From assembly GCF_000498955.2 (NCBI RefSeq), contig NZ_AYGX02000140.1, forward strand, positions 1 through 33,724: a stretch of DNA of 33,724 bases, given 5' to 3'. Both the position numbers and the translations under genes were made by a program. Position 1 is the stretch's first letter. Each line of letters begins with the position of its first letter. The notes under the pieces were generated by a model that made no database searches, was not told where the DNA came from, and saw only the letters and a list, made by a program, of their open reading frames with translations. Below are positions 14,880 through 24,327 of this stretch, one piece after another. The stretch comes from Lactiplantibacillus fabifermentans DSM 21115. GTDB taxonomy: Bacteria > Bacillota > Bacilli > Lactobacillales > Lactobacillaceae.

Positions 14880-16253
14880 TTAATGATGTTGTTTTCGTTT
14901 AGAATTTAAATAGTAGCCGGCATAACAGATGGCCACAAACGGTAACGTGTAATACAGGGCGATGCGTTGATTTGGATCAAACCAAATCAGTAAGCACGAC
15001 AGGGCACTTAAAATAAAGGCCAGCCATGGCACCACTGGATAACCCGGTGTTTTGAAAGCCAAGTCCGCCAGATTTTGTCCACTTTTAACGTAGGCTTTGC
15101 GAAAGTTGATTTCTGACAAAGCAATCGCCATCCACACAATGACGACGGCTAACCCGGAAATCGAGACTAAGACGAGGTATACCGAACCGGCCGCGTAAAT
15201 ACTAGATAGTAGTGCTAAGATACCACCGAGCATACTGGTCATTAAGGCAATTAATGGCACGTCACGCTTGGTGGTGCGTTTGAAAACTTTCGGAATGGTG
15301 CCTTCATTAGCTAACGACCACAACATCCGCGTCGACGCGTATAGGCCGGAGTTGGCCGCCGACATGATGGCAGTCAAGACGACAAAGTTCATCAAGTCAG
15401 CGGCATAAGGAATGCCAATTTCTTTGAAAACGAGCACAAACGGACTTTGCGTCACGCCGGCTTGTTTATATGGAATCAACGCGGCCATGACAAACATACT
15501 GCCAATGAAGAAAATAATGAGGCGCCATAACGTGGTCCGAATGGCGGTCGGAATCGTGTGGGCCGGGTCTTTAGTTTCACCGGCCGTGATACCGATGAGT
15601 TCGGTACCGGAAAAGGCAAAGTTAACGGTCAGCATAGTCGTAAAGACGCCGCCAAAGCCGTTGGGAAACCAGCCATTTTTCGTATAATTGCTCAGTAACG
15701 GTGCACTAGTGTGGCCGTGGAGGGGTAACCAGCCAACAATCGCTAAGCCCCCGAGGACGATGAAGGCAATGATGGCAATCACTTTGATACTAGCGAACCA
15801 AAATTCAGCTTCCGCAAACCAGCGGACGGATAAGGCGTTGATCGTGAAAATGACGACCATGAAAACGAGACTCCAAATCCAAGTCGGAATGTGGGGAAAC
15901 CAATTTTGCATAATCAGACCAGCGGCCGTGAACTCGGAACCGAGTGCGATGGTCCACGTCAGCCAGTACAATACGGCGACCGTAAAGCCGGTCCCGGGAC
16001 CAATATATTTTTTGGCGTAGACGTGAAAGGCGCCCGTGTACGGCATTGCCACGGCGAGTTCGCCGAGACACAGCATGACTAAGTAGACGAGGATTGCGCC
16101 AATCGTGTACGCTAGTAAGGTACCAATGGGCCCAGCCTCGTGAATCGTGTAACCGGAACTTAAGAAGAGCCCGGTCCCAATGACCCCACCAAGGGAAATC
16201 ATCAAGACGTGCCGGGATTCCATTTGCCGGTTCAGGTGGGTTTGTTTTGACAT
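14880..16253 (-). CDS. mmuP: Amino acid permease, likely S-methylmethionine transporter
   Basis: This 457-residue APC-superfamily permease has 12 helices. The first helix carries the unwound [13 protein letters not shown] motif and is followed by GPIGTLLAY, both typical of the AAT family (proline, lysine, S-methylmethionine permeases). The substrate is assigned from context: it is divergently transcribed from mmuM, a homocysteine methyltransferase, as in the E. coli mmuPM system. AAGGAAGG precedes the ATG at rather long spacing. On sequence alone another amino acid cannot be excluded. Confidence 0.82.
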   Translation of the reverse strand: MSKQTHLNRQMESRHVLMISLGGVIGTGLFLSSGYTIHEAGPIGTLLAYTIGAILVYLVMLCLGELAVAMPYTGAFHVYAKKYIGPGTGFTVAVLYWLTWTIALGSEFTAAGLIMQNWFPHIPTWIWSLVFMVVIFTINALSVRWFAEAEFWFASIKVIAIIAFIVLGGLAIVGWLPLHGHTSAPLLSNYTKNGWFPNGFGGVFTTMLTVNFAFSGTELIGITAGETKDPAHTIPTAIRTTLWRLIIFFIGSMFVMAALIPYKQAGVTQSPFVLVFKEIGIPYAADLMNFVVLTAIMSAANSGLYASTRMLWSLANEGTIPKVFKRTTKRDVPLIALMTSMLGGILALLSSIYAAGSVYLVLVSISGLAVVIVWMAIALSEINFRKAYVKSGQNLADLAFKTPGYPVVPWLAFILSALSCLLIWFDPNQRIALYYTLPFVAICYAGYYLNSKRKQHH

Positions 16254-16303
16254 TAAGTATGAGCCTTCCTTGAAAAAGATTGTTAATTAGAATATGATGA
16301 GTA

Positions 16304-16332
16304 AATTGCCAATGCAATTAGAATAACATAAT
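16304..16332. promoter_or_regulatory. Overlapping divergent promoters of mmuP and mmuM
   Basis: The 103-base gap holds an inverted repeat AATTGC-CAAT-GCAATT (16304-16319). For mmuM, TTGCCA 16306-16311 and CATAAT 16327-16332 are 15 bp apart. For mmuP, TTGCAT and TATTCT on the minus strand are 17 bp apart and start inside the same repeat. One regulator bound there could control both genes. Confidence 0.5.
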
Positions 16333-16356
16333 TTTGGGTCAGAAAGGAAACTGATT

Positions 16357-17286
16357 ATGCAAGTTTTATCATTAAATGACCGTTTAAAACAGGGGCCGGT
16401 CGTCTTAGATGGGGCGATGGCTACTGAACTTGAAAAGCGTGGGGTCGCGACCGATAGTGCGTTGTGGTCGGCGACCGCCATGTTAGATCACCCGCAAGCC
16501 ATTACAGCAGTACATCAAAGTTATTTTGCGGCCGGGGCGCAAATTGCGATTACTAATACGTATCAGGCCAACGTGGCCGCCTTTGTGCAAGCAGGCGTCT
16601 CCGCTGAAAAAGCGCGCCCATTAATTCAACAAGCCGTTCAAATTGCCAACACTGCGCGCGATAACTATGCCCAAACGCATCCGGACTTTCAAGGCTATGT
16701 GGCTGGGAGTATTGGGTCATACGGCGCTTATTTGGCGGATGGGAGCGAGTATACCGGTAAATATCACTTAGATGAAGTCGCGTATCAAGCCTTTCATCGC
16801 GAACGGCTGCAACTCATTACGGCGGTTGGCGTGGATGTGCTGGCGCTTGAAACGATGCCGAACTTTGCGGAAGTTCAAGCGTTAGTTCATTTAATTACCG
16901 CTGAATTTCCCGCGCAACCATACTGGGTCAGCTTTAGTATTGCTGATGCCCAGCACTTGTGGGACGGTACTGATTTAGCGACCGCTGCCAAATGGGTTGC
17001 CGCCCAACCGAACGTCGTGGCAGTGGGGGTCAATTGCACGCGGTTAGAAAATATTGAACCGGCGTTGCAGACGTTACGTGATGCGGTTGAAATTCCGTTG
17101 ATTGTTTATCCTAATTCTGGGGATGAATACGATGCGGTCACGAAGACGTGGCAAACAACCGACGCCAGTCACACTTTCGATCAGTTCGTACCCAAGTGGT
17201 TAGCCGCGGGCGCCAACATCATCGGCGGCTGCTGTCGCACGACCCCGGCTGATATTCAAACCATTGCGCAGTTGATTAACGGTTAG
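16357..17286 (+). CDS. mmuM: Homocysteine S-methyltransferase
   Basis: This 309-residue Zn-dependent methyltransferase uses S-methylmethionine (or SAM) to convert homocysteine to methionine. It starts with VVLDGAMATELEKRG, and the zinc ligands are the Cys in VGVNCTRLEN and the Cys pair in IIGGCCRTTPADI. AAAGGAAA precedes the ATG. Paired with mmuP, it forms a salvage route for plant-derived S-methylmethionine, feeding methionine towards metK 3.7 kb away. The structured repeat copy 1 follows the stop, and no clear terminator lies between. Confidence 0.94.
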   Translation: MQVLSLNDRLKQGPVVLDGAMATELEKRGVATDSALWSATAMLDHPQAITAVHQSYFAAGAQIAITNTYQANVAAFVQAGVSAEKARPLIQQAVQIANTARDNYAQTHPDFQGYVAGSIGSYGAYLADGSEYTGKYHLDEVAYQAFHRERLQLITAVGVDVLALETMPNFAEVQALVHLITAEFPAQPYWVSFSIADAQHLWDGTDLATAAKWVAAQPNVVAVGVNCTRLENIEPALQTLRDAVEIPLIVYPNSGDEYDAVTKTWQTTDASHTFDQFVPKWLAAGANIIGGCCRTTPADIQTIAQLING

Positions 17287-17320
17287 CGGGTCTTTCCAAG
17301 GATTGGTAAAGCCGGAATTG

Positions 17321-17512
17321 CCGTTGTGAGTCAGCAGCAATTCCAGTAGCCGTGGCGACCGGTTCGAGCCAAAAAGCGGTCTCGAACCTCACTTTGAAGC
17401 TCGGCCCGGCCCGCCAATCTTCAAAGATGTCGGTGGCGTAAGTCCGGCCAAAAGCATGCCGAACTAACGCCACTTGCACGGCAACTTCCATTGCTGCTAA
17501 CTCACAACTGAA
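17321..17512 (+). repeat. Structured intergenic repeat, copy 1
   Basis: This element is about 190 bp. Its ends are inverted: GTTGTGAGTCAGCAGCAAT at the start, with GTTGTGAGTTAGCAGCAAT read from the other strand at the end. Internal hairpins are GACCG/CGGTC, CTTTGAAG/CTTCAAAG and GTGGCGT/ACGCCAC, all conserved in the other copies. Related sequence continues to about 17710 (ATTTGGAAAGAC is shared with copy 2). A 147-codon minus-strand ORF across it is best read as a by-product. The remaining bases to 17974 contain a loose inverted repeat GCCATCC/GGATGGC and no gene. Confidence 0.75.
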
Positions 17513-17974
17513 TTGATCTCGTAATGAGTAAATGCGGCTCGTTTTAATGAAACCGTGATTAATTGGTATATCAGTGATATGGCTGAGTTTGGTCAGTTGA
17601 TTGTAAATTAGAGTTGCCGCTAAAGTGTTTTTTTCAAAGGTGTGCCAGTTTATATGGATAATCGTGAAAAGCTCAGTTAATCGAGATTCACCGATATTTG
17701 GAAAGACCCTGTTTAGCACACAAAATTGCTGCTTTGTTTAAAAGGTGCAATCAAATCATGGTCGCACCATTTTACGTTGGTCGTGACTTCTGTTGGTAAT
17801 GTATGAACTATATGCCATCCATTGTGACAGCGGCATCGTCGGAATCAGGGATGGCGTTGTTACAGACCTGCCAACTTCCATTTCCCAGCATAAAAGTGGG
17901 GCTAATGTTAGTCGCCGTTATTATCGTTAGCTTAAGTTGAATAATCGGTAGTTAATAATGAAAATTATCTAATC

Positions 17975-18020
17975 AAAAAAGCACCGGACATTGCAATTTG
18001 ACGCAATGTGCGGTGCTTTA
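17975..18020 (-). terminator. Terminator of the secreted repeat protein
   Basis: AAAGCACCG-ACATTGC pairs with GCAATGT-CGGTGCTTT. On the minus strand the hairpin is followed by TTTTTT. Confidence 0.88.
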
Positions 18021-18040
18021 GTTATGGTTACGATTAGGCT

Positions 18041-19642
18041 TTATTTGTAAGCTTTAACCGTAACTTTTTTGTTAGCTGATAAGACGTGGAAAGTCTTGAC
18101 GGTCTTGCTACCAGACTTCTTGGAAGTATAGTAACCAGCAACGGCAGAGGTGTGTTTAGCACCTTTGGCACTGATCGTCTTAGTGAAGGTCAACTTGTTG
18201 TTGAGTTTCACGTATTGCTTACCGTTGTAGTTCGTAATCCGAACGTACGTGGCGGCGTGCTTCTTGGCTAAAGCTTTGGTGCTAACTTTAACGGCCCCGG
18301 TAACTTTAATGGACTTGTTACTCTTGGTCTTTTGTGAAGCTAATTTTGAAACGCTATAAGCATATTGCTTAACAGCAGGTTTAACGGCTACGTTGACTTT
18401 TGGTGAGTTCGTGTTGAACTTCTTCACCGTCTTGCCATTTGCGTCCGTGGTTGTGGTGTAATAACCAAGGGTGGCACTGGTATGGTAAGCACCCTTAGCG
18501 CTAATAGTAGCATTGAAGCTACCATTAGTTGCTAATTTGATATATTTAGAACCGTTGTAGTTGTTGATACGAACGTAAGTCGCGGGGTTCGTTTTGGCAG
18601 CCGCGGCGTTAGCAACTGCTGCGGAACCGGTGACTTTAACGGACTTGTTGTCACTCGTCTTCGCGGATACAAAGTTCTTTACCGTATAAGCGCTGACGTA
18701 TGGTTTAACCGCCACGTTAACTTTCTTAGATAATTCCTTGAAAGTCTTAACGGTGTTGCCTTTAGCATCGGTCGTAGTTTCGTAATAACCGGCTGTTGCG
18801 GAAGTGTGGTAAGCACCCTTGGCACTGATAGTCGCATCAAATGATAAATCGTTGTTTAATTTAACGTATTGCGAGCCGTTGTAGTTGTTGATGCGAACGT
18901 AAGTCGCTGGGTGGTTCGTGGCTAATTCGGCAGTAGCGACCGCCAACTTACCAGTGACTTGAACGGATTGGTTATTGTTAACCTTTTGAGAAATAAAGTT
19001 ATTGACGTTATAAGCATATTCCTTCGTATAAGAAACATCGCTTAATTGCTCGAAGTAGGCTTGTGAATCCTTAGCATCGCTATCTTCGATGTAAACGCCA
19101 AGTTTAACGGTGTTGGCACTAGCTTTATAGCCGGCATAGTTGGGTGCGGGCACGTCAATGATCGTTCCGGCCGTCCCACCTTGTTTGCCAACTTCAACGG
19201 TTTGCGTCTTGCCATCTTTAGTAATCTCAATAGAAGTTGGGTCTTCAGAGTAAGTCCGGTTGGCTAGTTCACTCTTTTCTTTCGCATTGTAATAGTTAAC
19301 AGCGGTCGTTGGCGTGAATGTCTTGCCATCGGCGCTTAACTTCAAGGTGATTGTCTTCGACTTGGTAATGTAACCTTCAATGGTTGGTGTGGCAACGGTT
19401 ACCGTGCCACCGGGAACACAGGTGACGTCTTTAATGGTCATCGTGTGGGTCCCACCATTTTTCGTAATGGTAAAGTTAGCGTCTTGCTTAATCGCCGGCG
19501 CCGTTGTATCGGCTTGGGCCGTGACGGGTTGATTGTTAACGGCGACCGTCGTTAAAGCGGTACTGAACAATGCGAGCGCTGTCATTCCTGTGAAAAGTAA
19601 CTTGTGTTGGTTCTGAGTAGAACCGAAAGATTTGTTAAACAT
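18041..19642 (-). CDS. Secreted surface protein with three C-terminal repeats
   Basis: This 533-residue exported protein has a signal peptide at residues 1 to about 44 (FNKSFGSTQNQHKLLFTGM, a hydrophobic core, then cleavage near VTAQA). Two MucBP-like beta modules follow (ITKNGGTHTMTIKDV... and ITKDGKTQTVEVGKQ...). Three tandem repeats of about 105-110 residues make up the rest, each with YVRINNYNG, ISAKGA(Y/K)HTS and a GYY strand. There is no LPXTG anchor; the Lys-rich repeats may bind the wall electrostatically. I start at ATG 19642, behind AAAGGAG, rather than at an in-frame start 54 bases upstream. It is monocistronic. A role in adhesion or a surface layer is only a guess. Confidence 0.85.
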   Translation of the reverse strand: MFNKSFGSTQNQHKLLFTGMTALALFSTALTTVAVNNQPVTAQADTTAPAIKQDANFTITKNGGTHTMTIKDVTCVPGGTVTVATPTIEGYITKSKTITLKLSADGKTFTPTTAVNYYNAKEKSELANRTYSEDPTSIEITKDGKTQTVEVGKQGGTAGTIIDVPAPNYAGYKASANTVKLGVYIEDSDAKDSQAYFEQLSDVSYTKEYAYNVNNFISQKVNNNQSVQVTGKLAVATAELATNHPATYVRINNYNGSQYVKLNNDLSFDATISAKGAYHTSATAGYYETTTDAKGNTVKTFKELSKKVNVAVKPYVSAYTVKNFVSAKTSDNKSVKVTGSAAVANAAAAKTNPATYVRINNYNGSKYIKLATNGSFNATISAKGAYHTSATLGYYTTTTDANGKTVKKFNTNSPKVNVAVKPAVKQYAYSVSKLASQKTKSNKSIKVTGAVKVSTKALAKKHAATYVRITNYNGKQYVKLNNKLTFTKTISAKGAKHTSAVAGYYTSKKSGSKTVKTFHVLSANKKVTVKAYK

Positions 19643-19884
19643 AGCTATTGAACTCCTTTTTTTTATTTGCTGATTCCCCTGAATAGCTAAGTCCATTATA
19701 GTTAACTAGATAAAATTTGTCTGCATTTTTATTAATGTTATTATAATAATCAGCTTTTAGCTGCAAAAATAATGATCCGATAAAACACCTGAAAACGGTG
19801 GGGTGTTGGTCGTTTAGACGGTTAGTTGATTAATTGAGTAGCAACTTATATTTTTAATAGAAATAATTTTGGTGATAAATGCCA

Positions 19885-19917
19885 TAAAAAAACAACTAAC
19901 CGGCTGGGGTTAGTTGT
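19885..19917 (-). terminator. Terminator of the 239-residue membrane protein gene
   Basis: ACAACTAACC and GGTTAGTTGT form a 10-bp stem. The minus-strand tail is TTTTTTT. Confidence 0.88.
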
Positions 19918-19920
19918 CGC

Positions 19921-20640
19921 TTAGTAAAGTAAGAACATTAAAACTAATTGAATCGCAATATTAATCATTAAATGCAACCGCAAGCGGCCATAGGATTGTT
20001 GGACGAACCAAATCGCAATGACCACCGCAATGGCCACCATTGTTTGCCACGTGAGCGGTTGTAAGAAGATTGTTACGACCAAGATGGCGCCAGTAACGGC
20101 GGAGACAATCTGATTGATTTGCCGTTGTTGGCTGAAACTTGGGACATACAAGAAGACGTAACTCGCAACCACTGGGGTGAGCTCCCATAAGAAGGTCGTT
20201 GACAAATAATTGTTTTGTAAATAAAAGACGGCGACCGGAATGGTATACGTCATAATAATACTGAAGACGACTAGGCCAAAGTAGTTTTGCATCCCTAAGC
20301 GTGGAATGGCCATCACAAATAGCCAAACACTACACGTTAATAGTAAGTATAGTAATTCCGATTCACTGGCGATAATATTCGTGAAGGCTAGGGCGACCGA
20401 AACGCCAATGGCAATCAAACTCCACTGCGCCGGGATGCGTCGATCTAAAATAATGAAGATTGCCGCTGATACAGCTAAGGTGTAGCCAATGAGCGGCAAC
20501 TGGGCGGCTGAAAACTCCGCCGTTTTGAATGAGCGACCGTAATCTAAGGCGACCCACCAACAAATGATGCTTTGCAAAATCGTAAAAATGGCGAGGTGCA
20601 CATAATTGCGTTGTAACTTTAATTTTCCAATTCGAATCAT
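19921..20640 (-). CDS. Polytopic membrane protein, unknown function
   Basis: This 239-residue protein is almost entirely hydrophobic, with about eight transmembrane helices, a short basic N-terminus (MIRIGKLKLQRN) and very few polar residues in the loops. No transporter, enzyme or sensor motif is visible. It is divergent from metK, sharing the 328-base upstream region, and has its own terminator. I do not recognise the family. The lack of charged intramembrane residues argues against an ion-coupled transporter. Confidence 0.75.
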   Translation of the reverse strand: MIRIGKLKLQRNYVHLAIFTILQSIICWWVALDYGRSFKTAEFSAAQLPLIGYTLAVSAAIFIILDRRIPAQWSLIAIGVSVALAFTNIIASESELLYLLLTCSVWLFVMAIPRLGMQNYFGLVVFSIIMTYTIPVAVFYLQNNYLSTTFLWELTPVVASYVFLYVPSFSQQRQINQIVSAVTGAILVVTIFLQPLTWQTMVAIAVVIAIWFVQQSYGRLRLHLMINIAIQLVLMFLLY

Positions 20641-20754
20641 AGGCTAACATCTTTCTTTAGAGTTAATATTTCAATCCTAACGATAGCGAATCTAACAGTC
20701 AATAATTTGATAAGAATCTTTAAAAAAAACGTGGATTGTGATAAAGTTACATAG

Positions 20755-20962
20755 TTATGAGCCGTTCCCGAAAGGATAAGAGTTGGGTTTCTGCCGTGGT
20801 GGTTGAAACGTGCTCTGCGGGGCAGCGAGCTGCGCTTAGCAACGTAACGTAACCGAACCGATGCCAAACCCGCATCAATCCCGTTACGCGGCTAATGCTC
20901 ACTAGCTTTACGCCCCACAGACCACTCTTAGATGCCTTGTAACCGAACTAATCAAGGGGGAA
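20755..20962 (+). promoter_or_regulatory. SMK box (SAM-III riboswitch) with large accessory domain
   Basis: Conserved SMK pieces are present: GTTCCCGAAAGGAT (20764-20776) and AGATGCCTTGTAACCGAA (about 20930-20946), followed by AAGGGGGAAT (20954-20962), the metK Shine-Dalgarno. GTTCCC can pair with GGGGGAA(T), hiding the ribosome site when SAM is bound. TAAGAG 20777-20782 pairs with CTCTTA 20925-20930. Between them is a 142-nt insert with its own helices (TCTG-GGGC with GCCC-CAGA, GTAACG/CGTTAC, GATGC/GCATC), far longer than the compact SMK hairpin. Confidence 0.88.
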
Positions 20963-20968
20963 TTTAAA

Positions 20969-22156
20969 GTGAGTGAAAGACACCTATTTACATCAGAATC
21001 AGTATCCGAAGGTCATCCCGATAAAATCGCGGACCAAATTAGTGATGCTATTTTAGATGCTATGTTGGAACAAGACCCGCAAGCCCGGGTCGCCGTTGAA
21101 ACTTCTGTGACAACGGGGTTAGTGCTCGTCTTTGGTGAAGTTTCCACCAAAGCCTACGTCGATATTCAAAAAGTTGTGCGTGACACCATCAAGTCAATTG
21201 GTTATGTCGATGGCCAATACGGTTTCGATGGTGACAACTGTGCCGTCTTAGTTTCATTAGACGAACAATCACCTGATATTGCGCAAGGGGTCGATGATTC
21301 CTTGGAAACCCGTGAAGGTGACGCGGATCCATTGGACCAAATCGGTGCTGGTGATCAAGGGATGATGTTTGGCTATGCCATTAACGAAACCCCTGAATTG
21401 ATGCCATTACCAATCGCGTTGAGCCATCGCTTAATGCGTAAGATTGCGGAATTACGTAAAAACGGCACGATTAAGTGGTTGCGGCCTGATGCCAAAGCCC
21501 AAGTGACCGTGGAATATGATGCCGACAATCAACCAGTGCGGGTCGACACGGTCGTTGTGTCCACGCAACATGATCCTGATGTCGAATTAGACGAAATTCG
21601 GCAAACGGTCATTGACCAAGTCGTTAAAGCGGTTATTCCAGCTAATTTGTTGGATGACCAAACGAAATACTTGGTTAACCCTACTGGTCGCTTCGTGATT
21701 GGTGGGCCGCAAGGTGATGCTGGCTTAACTGGTCGGAAAATCATCGTTGATACCTATGGTGGGTTTGCTCATCATGGTGGTGGGGCCTTTTCTGGGAAAG
21801 ATGCCACTAAAGTTGACCGCTCAGCAAGTTATGCGGCGCGTTATATTGCCAAAAACATTGTTGCAGCGGGCTTAGCGGACCAAATTGAAGTCCAATTAGC
21901 ATATGCCATTGGGGTTGCACAACCGGTTTCAATCTCCGTTGATACGGCCGGCACTAGCAAAGTGAGTGATGAAGCGTTAATTAACGCCATTCGCAAACAC
22001 TTTGATTTACGGCCAGCTGGGATTATTAAGATGTTAGACTTACAACGGCCAATTTACCGCAAGACGGCGGCTTATGGTCATTTCGGTCGGACTGACATCG
22101 ACTTACCTTGGGAACATACTGACAAGGTGGACGAATTAAAAGCTGAATTTAACTAA
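20969..22156 (+). CDS. metK: S-adenosylmethionine synthetase
   Basis: This 395-residue cytosolic enzyme makes SAM from methionine and ATP. Motifs: [18 protein letters not shown] at the N-terminus, [12 protein letters not shown] (ATP loop), and [17 protein letters not shown] (P-loop-like phosphate site). The length is standard. The start is GTG, 8 bases after AAGGGGG, the sequence sequestered by the SMK box, so regulation should be translational feedback by SAM. It has its own terminator at 22207-22239. Confidence 0.97.
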   Translation: MSERHLFTSESVSEGHPDKIADQISDAILDAMLEQDPQARVAVETSVTTGLVLVFGEVSTKAYVDIQKVVRDTIKSIGYVDGQYGFDGDNCAVLVSLDEQSPDIAQGVDDSLETREGDADPLDQIGAGDQGMMFGYAINETPELMPLPIALSHRLMRKIAELRKNGTIKWLRPDAKAQVTVEYDADNQPVRVDTVVVSTQHDPDVELDEIRQTVIDQVVKAVIPANLLDDQTKYLVNPTGRFVIGGPQGDAGLTGRKIIVDTYGGFAHHGGGAFSGKDATKVDRSASYAARYIAKNIVAAGLADQIEVQLAYAIGVAQPVSISVDTAGTSKVSDEALINAIRKHFDLRPAGIIKMLDLQRPIYRKTAAYGHFGRTDIDLPWEHTDKVDELKAEFN

Positions 22157-22206
22157 TAAAAACGTTTCGGGCACGCAGGCTTGAACGGTCTGTAGGTACT
22201 CGACGC

Positions 22207-22239
22207 TAAAAGCGACCTTTATTAAGGGCGCTTTTTTTG
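22207..22239 (+). terminator. metK terminator
   Basis: AAAGCG-A-CCTT / AAGG-G-CGCTTT encloses a TATT loop and is followed by seven T. Confidence 0.88.
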
Positions 22240-22282
22240 TGGCGTGCGTTTGGGTTATATTGGTTGCACCAGTGGTCTTGCC

Positions 22283-22463
22283 GCTGCCAGCTGACCGTAA
22301 TTCCAGCCGCCATGGGGACCGGTCCAAGCCTGAGGGGCGGTCTTGGGCCTCGCTTTTGAGCCTAAAAAGCAAGTCTCAAAAGACGTCCGTGGTGTAAACG
22401 GAATACAACCCAATCCCGTTAACGCCACCCGCATGGCGGCTTCCATTACGGTCAGCTGCCAGC
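22283..22463 (+). repeat. Structured intergenic repeat, copy 2
   Basis: The ends GCTGCCAGCTGACCGTAAT and GCTGGCAGCTGACCGTAAT (opposite strand) are near-perfect inverted repeats. Internal helices at the same positions as copy 1 have different bases but keep pairing: CTTTTGAG/CTCAAAAG, GACCG/CGGTC and AACGG/CCGTT. Similarity to copy 1 resumes around 22610-22632 (TTTGGAAAGAC). The remainder of 22464-22800 shows no gene. Confidence 0.75.
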
Positions 22464-22820
22464 TAGATTGATTTTTAGATGATAATAGTGTCACGCCAAT
22501 TCAGTTTGGTGGTTGGTGCCAAGTTGATGATAAATAAGCGTATGACATGACTTTTCAGAAGCGTCTAGTTCAGCTAGTTGATTATAATGAGGTCAGTTGG
22601 TAGTGAAATTACCAATGTTTGGAAAGACTCATCTGTCCTTTTATGTATACCGGATAAAGTTTTTTCAGCAAAATAAGCACTATCAAAACAAATAATCGTG
22701 CTTCCTACCAACATGGTTTTAAGCACCACCGTAAGTTTTCTATACAAAAAAGGTTCGACACCACACGAAAAAGGAAGTGTCACCAAACTAAGCAGTAAGT
22801 TATGAAAGGGAAAGTGAATT

Positions 22821-24317
22821 ATGCAACAACGTAAAACCAACGTAATGGCGGTTACGGTCGCCATTTACGTCGCTACATTTATGAGCGCCATTGAAGGGAC
22901 GATTGTGTCCACGGCGCTGCCGACGATTGTCGGGGATTTACATGGGGTCGCCTTGATGAACTGGGTGTTCTCGATTTATTTGTTAACTAATGCCATGATG
23001 ACACCGATTTATGGGAAGTTAACTGATTTGGTCGGTCGTAAACCGGTCATGCAAACGGGATTAATTATTTTTATTATTGGGTCAATGATGAGTGGGTTAT
23101 CCGATTCGATGCCAGTTTTGATTTTCTGGCGCGCCATTCAGGGGATTGGCGCCGGTGCGTTGATGCCGGTCTCGATGACGATTATTGCTGATATTTATTC
23201 ATTTGAACGGCGGGCCAAAGTGCTCGGCTTCAACAGTTCGGCGTGGGGGATTGCGTCGGTGCTGGCACCGTTAATTGGGGGCTTGATCGTTGATAAGTTG
23301 AGCTGGCACTGGATTTTTTTCATTAATGTGCCGGTCGGTTTGATCACGTTATTCCTGTTCCAATTTTATTTACGGGAACCCAAACGACACAACAAAGTTA
23401 AAATCGACTACCTTGGTAGTTTCTGGTTAATGCTATTTTTACTCGGCTTAATGCTGAGTTTCCAATTGTTAGGCAATACGACAATTAGCTGGGCGAGTGT
23501 CGTGATTGCGTGGGTCGTCAGCGCGGCCAGTTTATGGTTGTTCATTCGGCGTGAAAGTCATACAGATGAACCGGTTATTTCAATGGACTTATTTAAAAAC
23601 CGGACATTCGTCATTCAAAATGCCGTGGCCGCTTTGATTAGTGGTTTCTTGATGGCCGTGGAAGTTTATATTCCAACGTGGACGCAAGGTATCTTAGGTG
23701 TACCGGCATCCTTAGCGGGCTTTGCCGTCACGCCGAGTTCGTTGATGTGGATTGTCGGGTCATTTGTGACCGGTCGCTTATTGGCCAAATGGGCCCCACG
23801 TAAAATTTTGTATTTAAGTTTATGCTTTATTTTTGTCACCGGTCTTTGCTTGGCGTTGTTGCCAGTTTCGACCGCGTTTGGCTGGTTCTTCTTAATTACG
23901 GCGATTGGTGGGGTCGGTTTCGGGATTACGATTACCGCTACCACGGTCACTTCGCAACATTTAGTCTCATCGGAAAATGTCGGGGTGGCGACGTCGTTTA
24001 ATACGTTGAGTCGGACGATTGGGCAAACGTTAATGATTTCGGTCTTTGGGATTGCTTTGAACGTTGGGATGAACCAAGGAATTTCCAGTCATGCGGGCAC
24101 CAATATGGCGATGATGAATAAATTAATCAATCCGCAAACTGCCACGGAATTACCGACGAAGTTATTACCAACTTTGCATGGTATTTTGTATACGGGTCTG
24201 CATTGGGTATACTTGATTGGGTTGGCTTTGATCGTGTTGGCCTTTATCGTCAACAGTTTAGACCGGGGTCCCCAAATGACGGCTGCCCAACATGCGGCTA
24301 AGTTGAATAAGGACTGA
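22821..24317 (+). CDS. DHA2-family multidrug MFS exporter (LmrB/EmrB-like)
   Basis: This 498-residue transporter has 14 predicted helices. Helix 1 carries the DHA2 motif D1-like segment IEGTIVSTALPTIVGDL; motif A is GKLTDLVGRKPV; motif C-like glycine/proline spacing is in GIASVLAPLIGG; WHWIFFINVPVG is a hallmark of EmrB/QacA proteins. It is probably a proton-driven exporter of lipophilic drugs. AAAGGG precedes the ATG. It is followed after 10 bases by a hydrolase gene, apparently co-transcribed to the terminator at 25060. No local regulator gene is visible. Confidence 0.9.
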   Translation: MQQRKTNVMAVTVAIYVATFMSAIEGTIVSTALPTIVGDLHGVALMNWVFSIYLLTNAMMTPIYGKLTDLVGRKPVMQTGLIIFIIGSMMSGLSDSMPVLIFWRAIQGIGAGALMPVSMTIIADIYSFERRAKVLGFNSSAWGIASVLAPLIGGLIVDKLSWHWIFFINVPVGLITLFLFQFYLREPKRHNKVKIDYLGSFWLMLFLLGLMLSFQLLGNTTISWASVVIAWVVSAASLWLFIRRESHTDEPVISMDLFKNRTFVIQNAVAALISGFLMAVEVYIPTWTQGILGVPASLAGFAVTPSSLMWIVGSFVTGRLLAKWAPRKILYLSLCFIFVTGLCLALLPVSTAFGWFFLITAIGGVGFGITITATTVTSQHLVSSENVGVATSFNTLSRTIGQTLMISVFGIALNVGMNQGISSHAGTNMAMMNKLINPQTATELPTKLLPTLHGILYTGLHWVYLIGLALIVLAFIVNSLDRGPQMTAAQHAAKLNKD

Positions 24318-24327
24318 TTTAAGTACC

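Noticed and set aside
17276-17719. 147-codon minus-strand ORF
   Set aside because: It coincides with structured repeat copy 1, has no good ribosome binding site, and the conserved signal is base pairing rather than protein.
22255-22494. 79-codon minus-strand ORF over repeat copy 2
   Set aside because: Same explanation: an open frame across a hairpin-rich repeat.
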